A DNA stretch of 64,000 bases from Dactylosporangium vinaceum. Its GTDB lineage: Bacteria > Actinomycetota > Actinomycetes > Mycobacteriales > Micromonosporaceae. A program made the translations under genes and the position numbers. The notes below the pieces were generated by a model. It did not search any database. It saw only the letters and a program-made list of their open reading frames with translations, and was not told the DNA's origin. Below, one piece after another: positions 54,645 through 63,591 of this stretch. Location: assembly GCF_019904175.1 (NCBI RefSeq), contig NZ_CP061913.1:7068001-7132000 (forward strand), written 5' to 3'. Position 1 is the first letter of the stretch; each line of letters begins with the position of its first letter.

Positions 54645-56430
54645 CGCCGGCCTCCGCGGTGGGGGTGGGAGTGGCCGGCAGTACCGCCGAGAGGATCGTG
54701 CCTTCGCCGGGCGGGCTGGTCACGGTCAGGGTGCCGCCGACCGCCTGCACCCGGTCCTGTAGACCCAGCAGCCCACGGCCGCGCTCGACGGCGGCACCGC
54801 CGGCGCCGTCGTCGCCGACGTGGACCTCGAGCTCGGCGCCGGTGTGCCGCAGCCGCACGCTCGCCCGGGTGGCCCGGCCGTGCTTGAGCGTGTTCGCGAA
54901 CGCCTCCTTGACCACCATGTAGACGGTCAGCTCGACGGTCCCGGCGAGGCGCGGGATGGCTGTCGTGTGCAGCTCGACCGGGATCGGCATCGCCGCCGCC
55001 AGCGCGTCGAGGGCCGGGCCGATGCCGAGCTCGGTGAGTGCGGCCGGGCGCAGGCCGTGGGCGATCTCGCGCAGCTCCCGGGTCACGTCGCCGAGCGCCC
55101 GGTCACTGCGGCGCAGCGCCTCGAGGGCCGTCGCGTCGGCGGTGCCGTCGAGCCGCCCGACGGCCTGGCGCAGGTAGGCGGCGGCGACCGCGAGGTTCTG
55201 CTGGGCACCGTCGTGCAGGTCCCGGCCGAACCGGCGGCGCTCGGCGTCGGTCGCGGCGACGATCCGCTCGCGGGACCGCTCGACCTGGGTGAGCATCGCA
55301 CCGGCGAGGCGCCGGCGCTCCAGGGCGACGGCGGCACCGGCGGCCACGGCGTCGAGGCGGGCCCGGTCCTCGCGCAGCGCCGGGTCGTGGATGAGCACGG
55401 CGAGCGGGCGGCCGCCGAAGCCGACCTCCGTGACCGCCCGCGCGGGCCCGTCGGCGGGGACCGGCACCGGGCGCCCGTCATCGTCCACATAGGACCGGCT
55501 GGGCTCGTGCCACAGCGCGACCCGCAGCGACGGGTCGCGCAGACTGCGGGCGAGCAGCGTCTGCAGGTCCGCGGCCGGCTCCTGGCCGAGCTCGACCAGG
55601 AACGTGTCGACGCGCGTCGGGCCGACCCGCAGGCGCAGGACGCCGGCCAGGAACCCGAGGGGCAGCAGGCAGCAAAGGACCTTGTACGCGGCCAGGACCA
55701 CGCGCGCGGACGGGCTGTCGTAGCCGGCGACCCCACCGACGGCGGTGGCGAGTGCGGCGGCGACCCCGGTGATCAGCACCGGCGCGAGGATGAGTCGCAG
55801 CGGGCGGCCGGCCGTTCGCCAGCGTTGGAGCAGTACCACCGCAACACCGCAGGCCACCACCCCGCCGGCCAGCTCCGTGCTCTCGGCGACGAACCGCCAC
55901 ATCGGCGGGTCGTTGCGCAGCAGCAGCAGGTTGGCGGGCTTGTGCAGCCCGAGGCCGGCCCCGTCGTAGAACAGCAGGCCGAACGCGGGCCACACGAGCG
56001 CCACGAGGTACGCGAGCCCGGCCAGCACCCGCTCGACCACCGACCCGAGCCGCCCGGCCGGGTAGGCCAGCACCAGGTGCGCGCCGATCGCCGTCGACAC
56101 GTGCGACAACAGCCCGCCGACGGTGAACACCCACGGCACCCACGAGAACTGCAGATCCTCGGCGAACCAGCCGACCCCGACGAGCACCATGAGCAGCCCG
56201 ACGCGGTTGCCGGGCTTCCGCACGTGGGCCACGACACCGGCGGCGAGGAACAGCAACCCGTTCACGCCGCCGAACACGAGGTCGGCGCTCGGGTGTGAGC
56301 CGTCCTCGGCTTTGAGCGCAAGCCCGGCGACCCCGAGGGCGACACCGCCGGCCGCCAGCAGCACCGGCCCGAGCGGCGCCCGCATCCCCACACTGTGTGT
56401 GTAGTCGATGCACGCAACCGGTGTCATCAC
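54631..56430 (-). CDS. Membrane sensor histidine kinase (HisKA_3, NarX/LiaS type)
   Basis: The 599-residue kinase has about eight N-terminal membrane helices (~15-260), a GAF-like region (~290-365) and a HisKA_3 dimerisation domain with phospho-His in RRFGRDLHDGAQQNLAV. The HATPase has KEAFANTLKHGRATRASV and GRGLLGLQDRVQAVGGTL. Start could be ATG 56430 or 56385 (MRAPLG). It pairs with the overlapping LuxR regulator. The many helices suggest sensing of a membrane-associated signal. Confidence 0.88.
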   Translation of the reverse strand: MMTPVACIDYTHSVGMRAPLGPVLLAAGGVALGVAGLALKAEDGSHPSADLVFGGVNGLLFLAAGVVAHVRKPGNRVGLLMVLVGVGWFAEDLQFSWVPWVFTVGGLLSHVSTAIGAHLVLAYPAGRLGSVVERVLAGLAYLVALVWPAFGLLFYDGAGLGLHKPANLLLLRNDPPMWRFVAESTELAGGVVACGVAVVLLQRWRTAGRPLRLILAPVLITGVAAALATAVGGVAGYDSPSARVVLAAYKVLCCLLPLGFLAGVLRLRVGPTRVDTFLVELGQEPAADLQTLLARSLRDPSLRVALWHEPSRSYVDDDGRPVPVPADGPARAVTEVGFGGRPLAVLIHDPALREDRARLDAVAAGAAVALERRRLAGAMLTQVERSRERIVAATDAERRRFGRDLHDGAQQNLAVAAAYLRQAVGRLDGTADATALEALRRSDRALGDVTRELREIAHGLRPAALTELGIGPALDALAAAMPIPVELHTTAIPRLAGTVELTVYMVVKEAFANTLKHGRATRASVRLRHTGAELEVHVGDDGAGGAAVERGRGLLGLQDRVQAVGGTLTVTSPPGEGTILSAVLPATPTPTAEAGDAVR

Positions 56431-56656
56431 CGGACCGGGCGGCGGCGCCGGGCCGGTCGGCGTCCGCCCAACCCGGCGCTGCTATTGGCAGCGCGAATGG
56501 CACATAAGTGATTCACTTCCCGAAGCGCGCATATCTACCCTGCGTCCGGCCGAATGGAGTCTGCAATAGGTGACTGAACGCCGGGCCGCCGGTCGCTGAG
56601 GCCGCCGGGTGCAGAGCCGGCCGGGGCCGGCGGCGCGGGAGGGTCCCGGGGCGCGG

Positions 56657-57430
56657 TCAGGCGGCGCGGGTCGCCGTGATCCCGCCGTCGATCGCGAGCT
56701 CCGCGCCGTGGACGTACCCGGCGCGGTCCGACAGCAGCCACGCCACGGCGTCGGCGACCTCCTCCGGCGTTCCAGGGCGGCCGGCGGGGGTACTGGCGGT
56801 CATGCGCGCGATCACGTCGCCGTCCGCGGCGTTGATGGGCGTGCGGGTCGCTCCGGGCGACACCGTGTTGACCCGTACCCCGCGCGGGCCGAACTCCGCG
56901 GCCCAGCTGCGGGCGAGCTGGATCTCGGCCGCCTTCGTCGCCGAGTAGAGCCCGACGAACGCGTGCCCGACGTGGGCCATCCACGAGCCGATGACGACGA
57001 TGGCGCCGGAGCCGCGCTCGGCCATCGGCGGTGCGAGCGCCGCGGTCAGCACGTGCGGGGCGCGGACGTTCACCGCCAGCGCGGCCTCGAGGTCGGCGTC
57101 GCGCAGGCCCACGGTGTCGACGGCCGGGCAGAGCGCGGCGTTGTGCACCACCGCGTCCAGCCGTCCGCCGGCGGCGTCGACGGCCGCAGCGGCGAAGTCC
57201 CGCAGCGCCGCGGGCGGCGCGGCCAGGTCGGAGGGGACGAAGACGGCCGGCCCGCCGGCGTCCGCAATCCCGGCGACGACGGCCTCGCCGCGGGCCCGGT
57301 CGCGGCCGGTCACGACGACCCGCCAGCCGTGCGCGGCCAGGGCCCGGGCCGTGGCGGCGCCGATGCCGCTGGTGGAGCCGGTGATCAGGGCGGTGCGGGC
57401 CGTCGGGCCGGCGTGCTCGGTGATGGTCAT
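56657..57430 (-). CDS. Short-chain dehydrogenase/reductase
   Basis: The 257-residue classical SDR has the cofactor motif TGSTSGIG, NAALCP (NNAG position), the catalytic triad in IGSWMAH...YSATKAA (Ser, Tyr, Lys) and a final VHGAELAIDGG. The Arg in TGRDRARG after beta-2 favours NADP. Substrate unknown. It is divergent from a MmyB-type regulator with a shared palindrome, a common pairing in actinobacteria. Confidence 0.9.
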   Translation of the reverse strand: MTITEHAGPTARTALITGSTSGIGAATARALAAHGWRVVVTGRDRARGEAVVAGIADAGGPAVFVPSDLAAPPAALRDFAAAAVDAAGGRLDAVVHNAALCPAVDTVGLRDADLEAALAVNVRAPHVLTAALAPPMAERGSGAIVVIGSWMAHVGHAFVGLYSATKAAEIQLARSWAAEFGPRGVRVNTVSPGATRTPINAADGDVIARMTASTPAGRPGTPEEVADAVAWLLSDRAGYVHGAELAIDGGITATRAA

Positions 57431-57478
57431 GGCCACCACTTGACCGCAGCCCGGCGGGCCGCGCCAGGTCGCGTGCAG

Positions 57479-57499
57479 CCTGGTCACGACATGACCAGG
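57479..57499. promoter_or_regulatory. Palindromic operator between SDR and MmyB-type regulator
   Basis: CCTGGTCA (57479-57486) and TGACCAGG (57492-57499) are perfect eight-base arms around CGACA, 32 bases before the regulator start. A half site TTGACC lies at 57450-57455. The regulator encoded next door is the probable ligand. Confidence 0.6.
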
Positions 57500-57530
57500 C
57501 CGGCGCCGCGATCGCTCGTAGACTGGGTCC

Positions 57531-58403
57531 GTGCCTGCCGATCGTGCCGCCCTCGGGGCGTTCCTGCGCTCGCGGCGCGACCGCCTGACGCCGGCCCAGG
57601 CCGGCATCGCGCCGTTTCCCGGGCCGCGGCGGGTGCCGGGCCTGCGCAAGGAGGAGCTGGCGGTGCTCGCCGGGCTGAGCCCCGACCACTACAGCCGGCT
57701 GGAGCAGGGCCGCCAGCACACCGTCACCGACGAGGTGGTGCGGGCGCTGGCGCGGGCGCTGCAGCTGGACGACGTCGAACGGGCCCACCTGCGCGACCTG
57801 GCCGCCCCGGCCGCGCGGCGGCGGTGGAGCGGCCCGGAGGCGGCGCAGCGGCCCGACCCGGGGATGCTGCGCCTGATGACGGCGCTGGGGCACGTCCCGG
57901 TGCTGCTGCTGGGCCGGCGCTCACAGGTGCTGGCCCGCAACGGGCTGCTCAGCACGGTCCTGGGGACCGCCATGGAGCCGGGGTCGTCGTTCGCCCGCTG
58001 GCTGTTCCTGGACCCGGCGGCGCGGAACCGGATCGTGAACTGGCCGGAGTTCGCCGCCGCCGCGGTCGGCGCGCTGCGCTACGAGCTGGGCCGCCATCCG
58101 GACGACCGGCGCCTGGCCGACCTGGTGGAGCAGCTGCGGCGCGAGGACGCGGACGTGGCCCAGTGGTGGGATGACCAGCGGGTCACGTTCCGCACCTCGG
58201 TGACCAAGCACATCGACCACCCGGCGGCGGGGCCGCTGCAGTTCGGCATCGAGTCGGTCGTCCTCCCGCACGACCCCGAGCAGCGGCTGGTCGTCTACAC
58301 CGTCGAGCCGGACTCGGCGACGGCGCGGGTGCTGCCGCTGCTGGCCAGCTGGGCGGCCGGCCCGCAGGACTCCGGCGCCGCGGCCGGGGCCGGCGCACGG
58401 TGA
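57531..58403 (+). CDS. XRE-family regulator with MmyB-like ligand domain
   Basis: The 290-residue regulator starts at GTG. It has an HTH (GLRKEELAVLAGLSPDHYSRLEQ, ~42-64) and the MmyB-like sensor domain (PVLLLGRRSQVLARNGLL, SFARWLFLDPAARNRIVNW, FRTSVTKHIDHPAAGPLQF). This domain is PAS-like and can bind fatty acids. Such regulators are usually divergent from oxidoreductase genes that they control, as here. Confidence 0.9.
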   Translation: MPADRAALGAFLRSRRDRLTPAQAGIAPFPGPRRVPGLRKEELAVLAGLSPDHYSRLEQGRQHTVTDEVVRALARALQLDDVERAHLRDLAAPAARRRWSGPEAAQRPDPGMLRLMTALGHVPVLLLGRRSQVLARNGLLSTVLGTAMEPGSSFARWLFLDPAARNRIVNWPEFAAAAVGALRYELGRHPDDRRLADLVEQLRREDADVAQWWDDQRVTFRTSVTKHIDHPAAGPLQFGIESVVLPHDPEQRLVVYTVEPDSATARVLPLLASWAAGPQDSGAAAGAGAR

Positions 58404-58446
58404 GCCCGTCCGCGGTGGCGGCGCCGGCCCTCGCCGCGGCCGGGCG

Positions 58447-59682
58447 CTATGCGGCGGACCCGCAGTGCCAGACGGCTGCCGTGTACGACTCGTGCTTTCG
58501 GCTGCGGTCGTAGTACGTGCCGAACACGTCGCCGTTGTCGGTCACGCCGGCCGAGCCGACCTCGCTGGTGCCGGGCGCACTCAGGCGCACCGCGGTGCCG
58601 TCCGGGCGATAGGCGACCTGGACGCCGTCGGTGATCCAGCCGGTGGCGCTGACGTGCATCCCCAGCATCCGGTTGTCGCCGTCCGGCACGGCCGGGATCG
58701 TGGTCAGCTGGTTGGTCGTGATGTCCCAGCGGGGAATGAGCCCGGGTATCCAGCCCGAGGCGTAGCTCCCGGCCGCCGCCGCGGGCGCGACCGCGGAACC
58801 GGCGGGGTGGGGGAGCTTCGTCGCGGTACCGGCGAGGTCCCAGAGGTAGACGTCCTGCATGGCGCCGTCGCCGATGTAGCCCAGGAGCCGGGTGTCGGCG
58901 GTGATCGCGATGACGGTGCCGCGCGACGGCAGGGGCACGAGGATCGGTGTCGTGCTCCCGGCCTTCCAGACGACGCCCTTGACGGCACCTTCCGGCCGGT
59001 CGTCCTCCGGCTTGATGGTGTCGGCGATGTCGCCGTGCTCGTTGATCGTGACGTTGCCGAACTGACGCCATCCCGCCGGAACCTGCAGGCGGGTCACCTC
59101 GCCGCCGGCGTATCGGAAGTACCATTCGGCCGAGTTCGGATCGGCGTCGCCTCCCTCGCCCGCCGCCACGCCGTGCGAGTTGATCGACTTGATCTGGACG
59201 CTCGCCGCGAAGCGGAGGTACTGCGGCGCGCCGTCCACCCACAGGACGCTCGTGAAGTTCGCCCGGTCGTCGACCGCGTGGCCACTGACGTAGCGACCGG
59301 ACGGGTCGACCGCGTCCACCTGCAGACCGCCCGCCCCGGCCGGCTTGTTCAGCGGTGTCATCGGGCAGCGCAGTTTGATGTCGGTCACGCTCGACACCGC
59401 TGGACTCGACGCCGGGGTCGAGGCGGCACTGCGCGACGGCACCGCGGCCGGCGCGGTCGCCGGCTTCTGGGCGGCGTCGGCCCTCGAGACGACGACGGCC
59501 AGCGCCGCGGCGAGCACCACCGCGGCGGTGCCGCCCGCCACGCCCGCGGCACCGCGCCGCAGCGACATTCGCCGGCCGGCGCGCATCGCCGCCTCCAGGT
59601 CGACGCCGGCCTGCGGCGCCGGCACACCGTGCAGCAGCGCGCGGACGTCGTCCTCGTGGAGCAGGTCCGGTGCATCCTTCAT
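58447..59682 (-). CDS. Membrane-anchored protein with WD40/HAF-like repeats, ECF sigma partner
   Basis: The 411-residue protein has a cytoplasmic N-terminus of about 45 residues (LLHEDDVRALLHGVPAPQAG), one membrane helix (AAGVAGGTAAVVLAAALAVVV) and an external domain of repeats such as VDAVDPSGRYVSGHAVDDR, TINEHGDIADT and GVTDNGDVFGTYYDRS, like HAF/beta-propeller repeats. It overlaps the ECF sigma gene stop by ATGA. That layout (short cytoplasmic part, helix, external sensor) suits an anti-sigma or sigma-associated sensor, although no zinc anti-sigma motif (HxxxCxxC) is present. Confidence 0.75.
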   Translation of the reverse strand: MKDAPDLLHEDDVRALLHGVPAPQAGVDLEAAMRAGRRMSLRRGAAGVAGGTAAVVLAAALAVVVSRADAAQKPATAPAAVPSRSAASTPASSPAVSSVTDIKLRCPMTPLNKPAGAGGLQVDAVDPSGRYVSGHAVDDRANFTSVLWVDGAPQYLRFAASVQIKSINSHGVAAGEGGDADPNSAEWYFRYAGGEVTRLQVPAGWRQFGNVTINEHGDIADTIKPEDDRPEGAVKGVVWKAGSTTPILVPLPSRGTVIAITADTRLLGYIGDGAMQDVYLWDLAGTATKLPHPAGSAVAPAAAAGSYASGWIPGLIPRWDITTNQLTTIPAVPDGDNRMLGMHVSATGWITDGVQVAYRPDGTAVRLSAPGTSEVGSAGVTDNGDVFGTYYDRSRKHESYTAAVWHCGSAA

Positions 59683-60215
59683 GCGATCAGCCTCATCGTG
59701 GTTGTTCTCGGACGATCGGAACCCGGTTCGGGGCCGGACGCGCGGAGCGCGTCGCGGAGTGCGGACAGGCCGCGGGAGCACTGGCTCTTGACGTTGCCCT
59801 CGGAGCAGCCGAGTGCGCCGGCCGTGTCCTGGATGCTCAGATCGGCGAAGTACCGCAGCACCAGGGCGGCGCGCTGGCCTTTGGGCAGTGCCCGCAGCGC
59901 GGCCAGGACGTGGTCGTACTCGCCCGGTTCGCTCGGCGCGGTGGCCCGGTCCGGCGGCGAGGCCCGCAGCAGGACCCGGGACCAGCGCGATCGACGCTCG
60001 TCGACGATGCGCCTGGTCAGGATCCGGTGGACGTACCCGTCCAGGTTCTCGACGGTGCTGGCGTGCCGCCACTTGCTGTAGAGCACCGCGAGGGTGGCCT
60101 GCACGGCGTCGTCGGCCAGGTGCGGATCTCCGCAGATGAGCCACGCCGTGCGGTGTAACCGAGGCATGCGAGCACGTACGTATTCCACGTACTCGTCCCT
60201 TTTGGTCCGGTCCAT
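59679..60215 (-). CDS. ECF sigma factor, SigE family
   Basis: The 178-residue sigma factor has region 2 (YVRARMPRLHRTAWLICGDP, then LADDAVQATLAVLYSKW) and region 4 (LRALPKGQRAALVLRYFADL, QDTAGALGCSEGNVKSQCSRGL). This SigE-like form (short, DEYVEYVRAR start) is abundant in Micromonosporaceae. GAGGAG lies four bases before the ATG. The gene downstream probably encodes its sensor. Confidence 0.92.
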   Translation of the reverse strand: MDRTKRDEYVEYVRARMPRLHRTAWLICGDPHLADDAVQATLAVLYSKWRHASTVENLDGYVHRILTRRIVDERRSRWSRVLLRASPPDRATAPSEPGEYDHVLAALRALPKGQRAALVLRYFADLSIQDTAGALGCSEGNVKSQCSRGLSALRDALRASGPEPGSDRPRTTTMRLIA

Positions 60216-60227
60216 ACAGCTCCTCAG

Positions 60228-60257
60228 AAGGGGTAACGGCGGCGATCGCTACCCCTT
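60228..60257 (-). promoter_or_regulatory. Inverted repeat upstream of ECF sigma gene
   Basis: AAGGGGTA (60228-60235) and TACCCCTT (60250-60257) are perfect eight-base arms separated by 14 bases, directly upstream of the sigma gene on the minus strand. Operator or 5' leader hairpin are both possible. Confidence 0.4.
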
Positions 60258-60351
60258 ATCGCTCGGCCCACCGCCCGAGGTTGCATGGACTCACCAACGT
60301 CTTGCCGCGACCGGGCGCGCCGGCTGCCGAGCGGCCGGGCGTCCCATGGGG

Positions 60352-61284
60352 TCAGCGCGCGGTCAGGACGATCTTGCCCTGGGTGGTGCCGTCGAGCAGC
60401 TCGTGGGCCCGGTGGGCCTCGGCCAGCGGGAAGGCCCGGCTGACGTGCGGGCGGACGGCGCCCCGGTCGATGAGTGCCGCGAGCCGCTCGAGGCCGTGAT
60501 GGTCGGGCTCGACGGAGATGCCCTCGAAGCGCAGGCCGCGGGCGGCCGCGAGGTCGGTCATGCGGCGGTCGCCGCGCCCGACAAGGCTCAGCAGCAGCCC
60601 GCCCGGGCGCAGCACGTCGAGTGAGCGGTCGCCGACGTCGCCGCCGATCGGGTCGATGACCACGTCGACGTCGCCGGCGGCGGTGGTGAAGTCGACCGCG
60701 TAGTGGTCGATGACCTCGTCGGCGCCGAGGCCGCGGACGAAGTCGTGCTTGCCCGGGCCGGCGGTCGCGATGACGTGGGCGCCGAGCGACTTCGCGATCC
60801 CGACCGCGAGGTGGCCCACTCCCCCGCCGGCGCCGTGGATCAGCACGCGGTGGCCCTCCCCGACGCCGGCCACGTCGACGAGGCCCTGCCAGGCGGTGAG
60901 GCCGGCCAGCGGCACCCCGGCCGCGTGGACGTGATCGATCGACCGCGGCTTGCGGGCCAGCTGCCGGGACGGGGCGGCCACGTACTCGGCGTAGGCGTTG
61001 CCGGCCCGCGGGAAGAACGGCATCCCGTAGACCTCGTCGCCGACCCTGAACCGGTGCACGCCGGGCACGACCTCGACGACCACGCCGGAGATGTCCCAGC
61101 CGAGGATGAACGGCGGCGGGCCGAGCAGCGGGAAGTGTCCGGCCCGCACCACCGCCTCGACCGGGTTCAGACCGACCGCGTGCACTTCGACGAGTACCTC
61201 GGTCGGGAGCGGCCGGGGCGGGTCGACCTCGGTGAGCTCGAGGACCTCGGGGGCACCGAACCGGTGTTGGACGACGGCTCGCAT
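60352..61284 (-). CDS. Zinc-free medium-chain dehydrogenase (quinone oxidoreductase-like)
   Basis: The 310-residue MDR-family enzyme has an N-terminal GroES-like domain (MRAVVQHRFGAPEVLEL, GLNPVEAVVRAG, GWDISGVVVEV) and an NADPH-binding domain with IHGAGGGVGHLAVGIAKSLG. No structural zinc cysteines are seen. The QOR type reduces quinones or enones with NADPH. The C-terminus AHELLDGTTQGKIVL is typical. Stands alone; a physiological substrate is not suggested by neighbours. Confidence 0.88.
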   Translation of the reverse strand: MRAVVQHRFGAPEVLELTEVDPPRPLPTEVLVEVHAVGLNPVEAVVRAGHFPLLGPPPFILGWDISGVVVEVVPGVHRFRVGDEVYGMPFFPRAGNAYAEYVAAPSRQLARKPRSIDHVHAAGVPLAGLTAWQGLVDVAGVGEGHRVLIHGAGGGVGHLAVGIAKSLGAHVIATAGPGKHDFVRGLGADEVIDHYAVDFTTAAGDVDVVIDPIGGDVGDRSLDVLRPGGLLLSLVGRGDRRMTDLAAARGLRFEGISVEPDHHGLERLAALIDRGAVRPHVSRAFPLAEAHRAHELLDGTTQGKIVLTAR

Positions 61285-61354
61285 GCCTCGATCGTGGTAC
61301 GCAATCGGCCCCGGGTCGAGAAGGCACCTCCCGGTGCCCATACCGCGGGCGCCG

Positions 61355-61771
61355 TCAGCGGACCGCGGCCGACTCCTCGCACAGGCGCTTGAAGCCCTTG
61401 AGGTCCATGCGGAGCCGGTTGCGCAGGACGTGCTCGGGGACCTCGCTGTACAGGTGCACACGCGGGTCGTCGAACTCGACGGTGGCGGCGACATCCGTGC
61501 AGCCGTCGGGCGTCTCCTCCAGCCAGAACGACTCGATCATCGCCGCGCTCTCCCAGCGCACGAAGGCGCCCGGGCGGGCCTCGGCCAGCACGGCGTCGAG
61601 GTCGACGCGGCAGCCGCCCACGTCGAGGGTGAGGTGGGCGCTTGTGTCGTCGGCCGGGGTGCAGGCGAGGACCCCGGACATGAACCGCGGGTACTCCTCG
61701 AAGTGGACCAGGTGCTCGTACGCGGACATGGCGGGCACCGAAACCCGCACCGCATCCTGGGTCAGAAGCAT
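61355..61771 (-). CDS. SRPBCC-family (cyclase/dehydrase-like) protein
   Basis: The 138-residue START-like protein has SVPAMSAYEHLVHFEEYPRF, WLEETPDGCTDVAATVEFDD and a C-terminal helix VLRNRLRMDLKGFKRLCEE. This Polyketide_cyc2 type binds hydrophobic ligands. GGGGGA precedes the ATG by eight bases. It is divergent from the FAD oxidoreductase gene by 160 bases. Confidence 0.8.
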   Translation of the reverse strand: MLLTQDAVRVSVPAMSAYEHLVHFEEYPRFMSGVLACTPADDTSAHLTLDVGGCRVDLDAVLAEARPGAFVRWESAAMIESFWLEETPDGCTDVAATVEFDDPRVHLYSEVPEHVLRNRLRMDLKGFKRLCEESAAVR

Positions 61772-61931
61772 GACATATCCCCCTTGCGGAGTTTGCGTCG
61801 ATTGCTGCGTCGTTTTGACGGTACGCCCTCCCCGCGGGATGCGATGGCGATTCGGCTCGGCGGCGCTCGCCGCCCGGGCCGGCTGCGTCGAATTTCGCGG
61901 TGACCACCGGCGATCAGGTAGAACGAGGACC

Positions 61932-63473
61932 GTGCCCTCGCTCTTCGCCAACCACCCCCACCGCTTCGTCCGCAGCCGCCCCGACCTGCCGCGCCGGGCG
62001 CCCGACGGCGTCCGCGCGATCGTGATCGGCGGTGGCATCGCGGGCGTGAGCGCGGCACTGCTGCTGGCCGAGCGCGGTGTGGCCGTGACGCTGCTGGAGC
62101 GCCAGGCGCAGCTCGGCGGCCGGCTCAACTCCTGGCCGCGGCAGATCGCGGACGGCACCACGCACCTCGTGGACCACGGGTTCCACGGCTTCTTCCGGCA
62201 ATACTACAACTGGCGCAACATCTTGCGGCGCATCGACAATCGCCTGTCGTTCCTGCGCCCGGTCGGCCGTTACCCGATCGTGTCGCGCCGCTGGCCGGAG
62301 GAGAACTTCACCGGCCTGCCCGGCACACCGCCGATCAATCTGCTGGCCCTGCTGCTGCGCTCACCGAGCCTGCGCCTGCGGGATCTGCGCAGCATGGACC
62401 GCAACGCCGCACTGCCGCTGCTGAGCTACTCGCGCAAGGAGACCTACCGCGAGTACGACACCATGCCGGCGAGCGAGCTGCTCGACTCACTCGGGCTGCC
62501 CGACCGGGCCCGCGCCATGCTGTTCGACGTCTTCGCGCACTCGTTCTTCAACCATGAGCGCGACATGTCGGCGGCCGAGATGCTGATGCAGTTCCACTTC
62601 TACTTCCTGCGCAATCCCGAGGGCCTCGACATGGACGCCCCGGACCATGACTACGAGACCGCGATCTGGTCGCCGCTGGCCGCCCAGCTGCGCGCCCTGG
62701 GCGCCGAGATCCGCACCGGCGCGGCGGTCGACCGCATCGCACCGGGCTGGACAGTCACCCTCACCGGCGGCGAGCAGCTGCGCGCCGACCACGTGGTCCT
62801 GGCCGCCGACCCGGCCTCGGCCCGGCGCATCGCGGCCGCGTCGGACGGGCTGGCCGCGCCCCTGGCCGAGCAGCTGGCAGCGATCCGCACGACGGCGCCG
62901 TACGCGGTCAGCCGCATCTGGACGGATCGTGACGTCGCCGCCAACCGCTCGGTCTTCACCGGCGTCTCCCGCGAGGCGACGCTCGACTCGGTGACGCTCT
63001 ACCACCGCCTGACCCGCCCGGGCGGGCAGTGGGCGCGGCGCAGTGGCGGTGCCATTCTCGAGCTGCACGCGTACGCGGCCGACGCCGACGTCCCCGCCGA
63101 CGTCCTGGGCCGCCGGATGCTCGACGAGCTCGGCGCCCTGTGGCCGGAGGCGCGCGACCTGACAGTGCTCGACATCGATGAGCGGGTGTCCCACGACGCG
63201 CCCGCGTTCGACGTGGGCAGCGACGCCACCCGGCCCGGCCCCGTCACGCCCATGCCCGGGCTCTATCTGGCCGGCGACTGGGTGCGCATGCCGCTGCCGA
63301 CCGCCCTGATGGAGCGGGCCGCCACCTCGGCGGCGCTGGCGGCGAACGCGGTCTTCGCGACGTACGGCGTCGCGCCGGTGCCGGTGTACTCGATCCCGCC
63401 CGCGGGGCTGCTCGCCGGGCGGGTCCCCGTTCGCGGCCCCGCCCGGCCCCCGGTCGGCACCAACCGCGGTTGA
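61932..63473 (+). CDS. FAD-dependent oxidoreductase, CrtU-like (carotenoid desaturase family)
   Basis: The 513-residue amine-oxidase-like flavoprotein starts at GTG after GAGGACC. The dinucleotide motif is VIGGGIAGVSAALLLAERG with ...LLERQAQLGGRLNSW. The segment DHGFHGFFRQYYNWRNILRRID strongly resembles isorenieratene synthase (CrtU) and related carotene desaturase/methyltransferases. The C-terminal PGLYLAGDWVRMPLPTALMERA closes the FAD site. No other crt genes are next to it, so a carotenoid role rests on similarity only; a related phytoene-type dehydrogenase is the alternative. Confidence 0.82.
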   Translation: MPSLFANHPHRFVRSRPDLPRRAPDGVRAIVIGGGIAGVSAALLLAERGVAVTLLERQAQLGGRLNSWPRQIADGTTHLVDHGFHGFFRQYYNWRNILRRIDNRLSFLRPVGRYPIVSRRWPEENFTGLPGTPPINLLALLLRSPSLRLRDLRSMDRNAALPLLSYSRKETYREYDTMPASELLDSLGLPDRARAMLFDVFAHSFFNHERDMSAAEMLMQFHFYFLRNPEGLDMDAPDHDYETAIWSPLAAQLRALGAEIRTGAAVDRIAPGWTVTLTGGEQLRADHVVLAADPASARRIAAASDGLAAPLAEQLAAIRTTAPYAVSRIWTDRDVAANRSVFTGVSREATLDSVTLYHRLTRPGGQWARRSGGAILELHAYAADADVPADVLGRRMLDELGALWPEARDLTVLDIDERVSHDAPAFDVGSDATRPGPVTPMPGLYLAGDWVRMPLPTALMERAATSAALAANAVFATYGVAPVPVYSIPPAGLLAGRVPVRGPARPPVGTNRG

Positions 63474-63591
63474 TGCGCCGGGACGCGGGCCGGCGACGGC
63501 TGCTGCTTCGACACATGTCTAGGTTGACGAATCTCGAATCAGTGCGCAAGCTGTCTGGAGAACCGTCGAACCAACCGTGTGGGGGTGTGTG

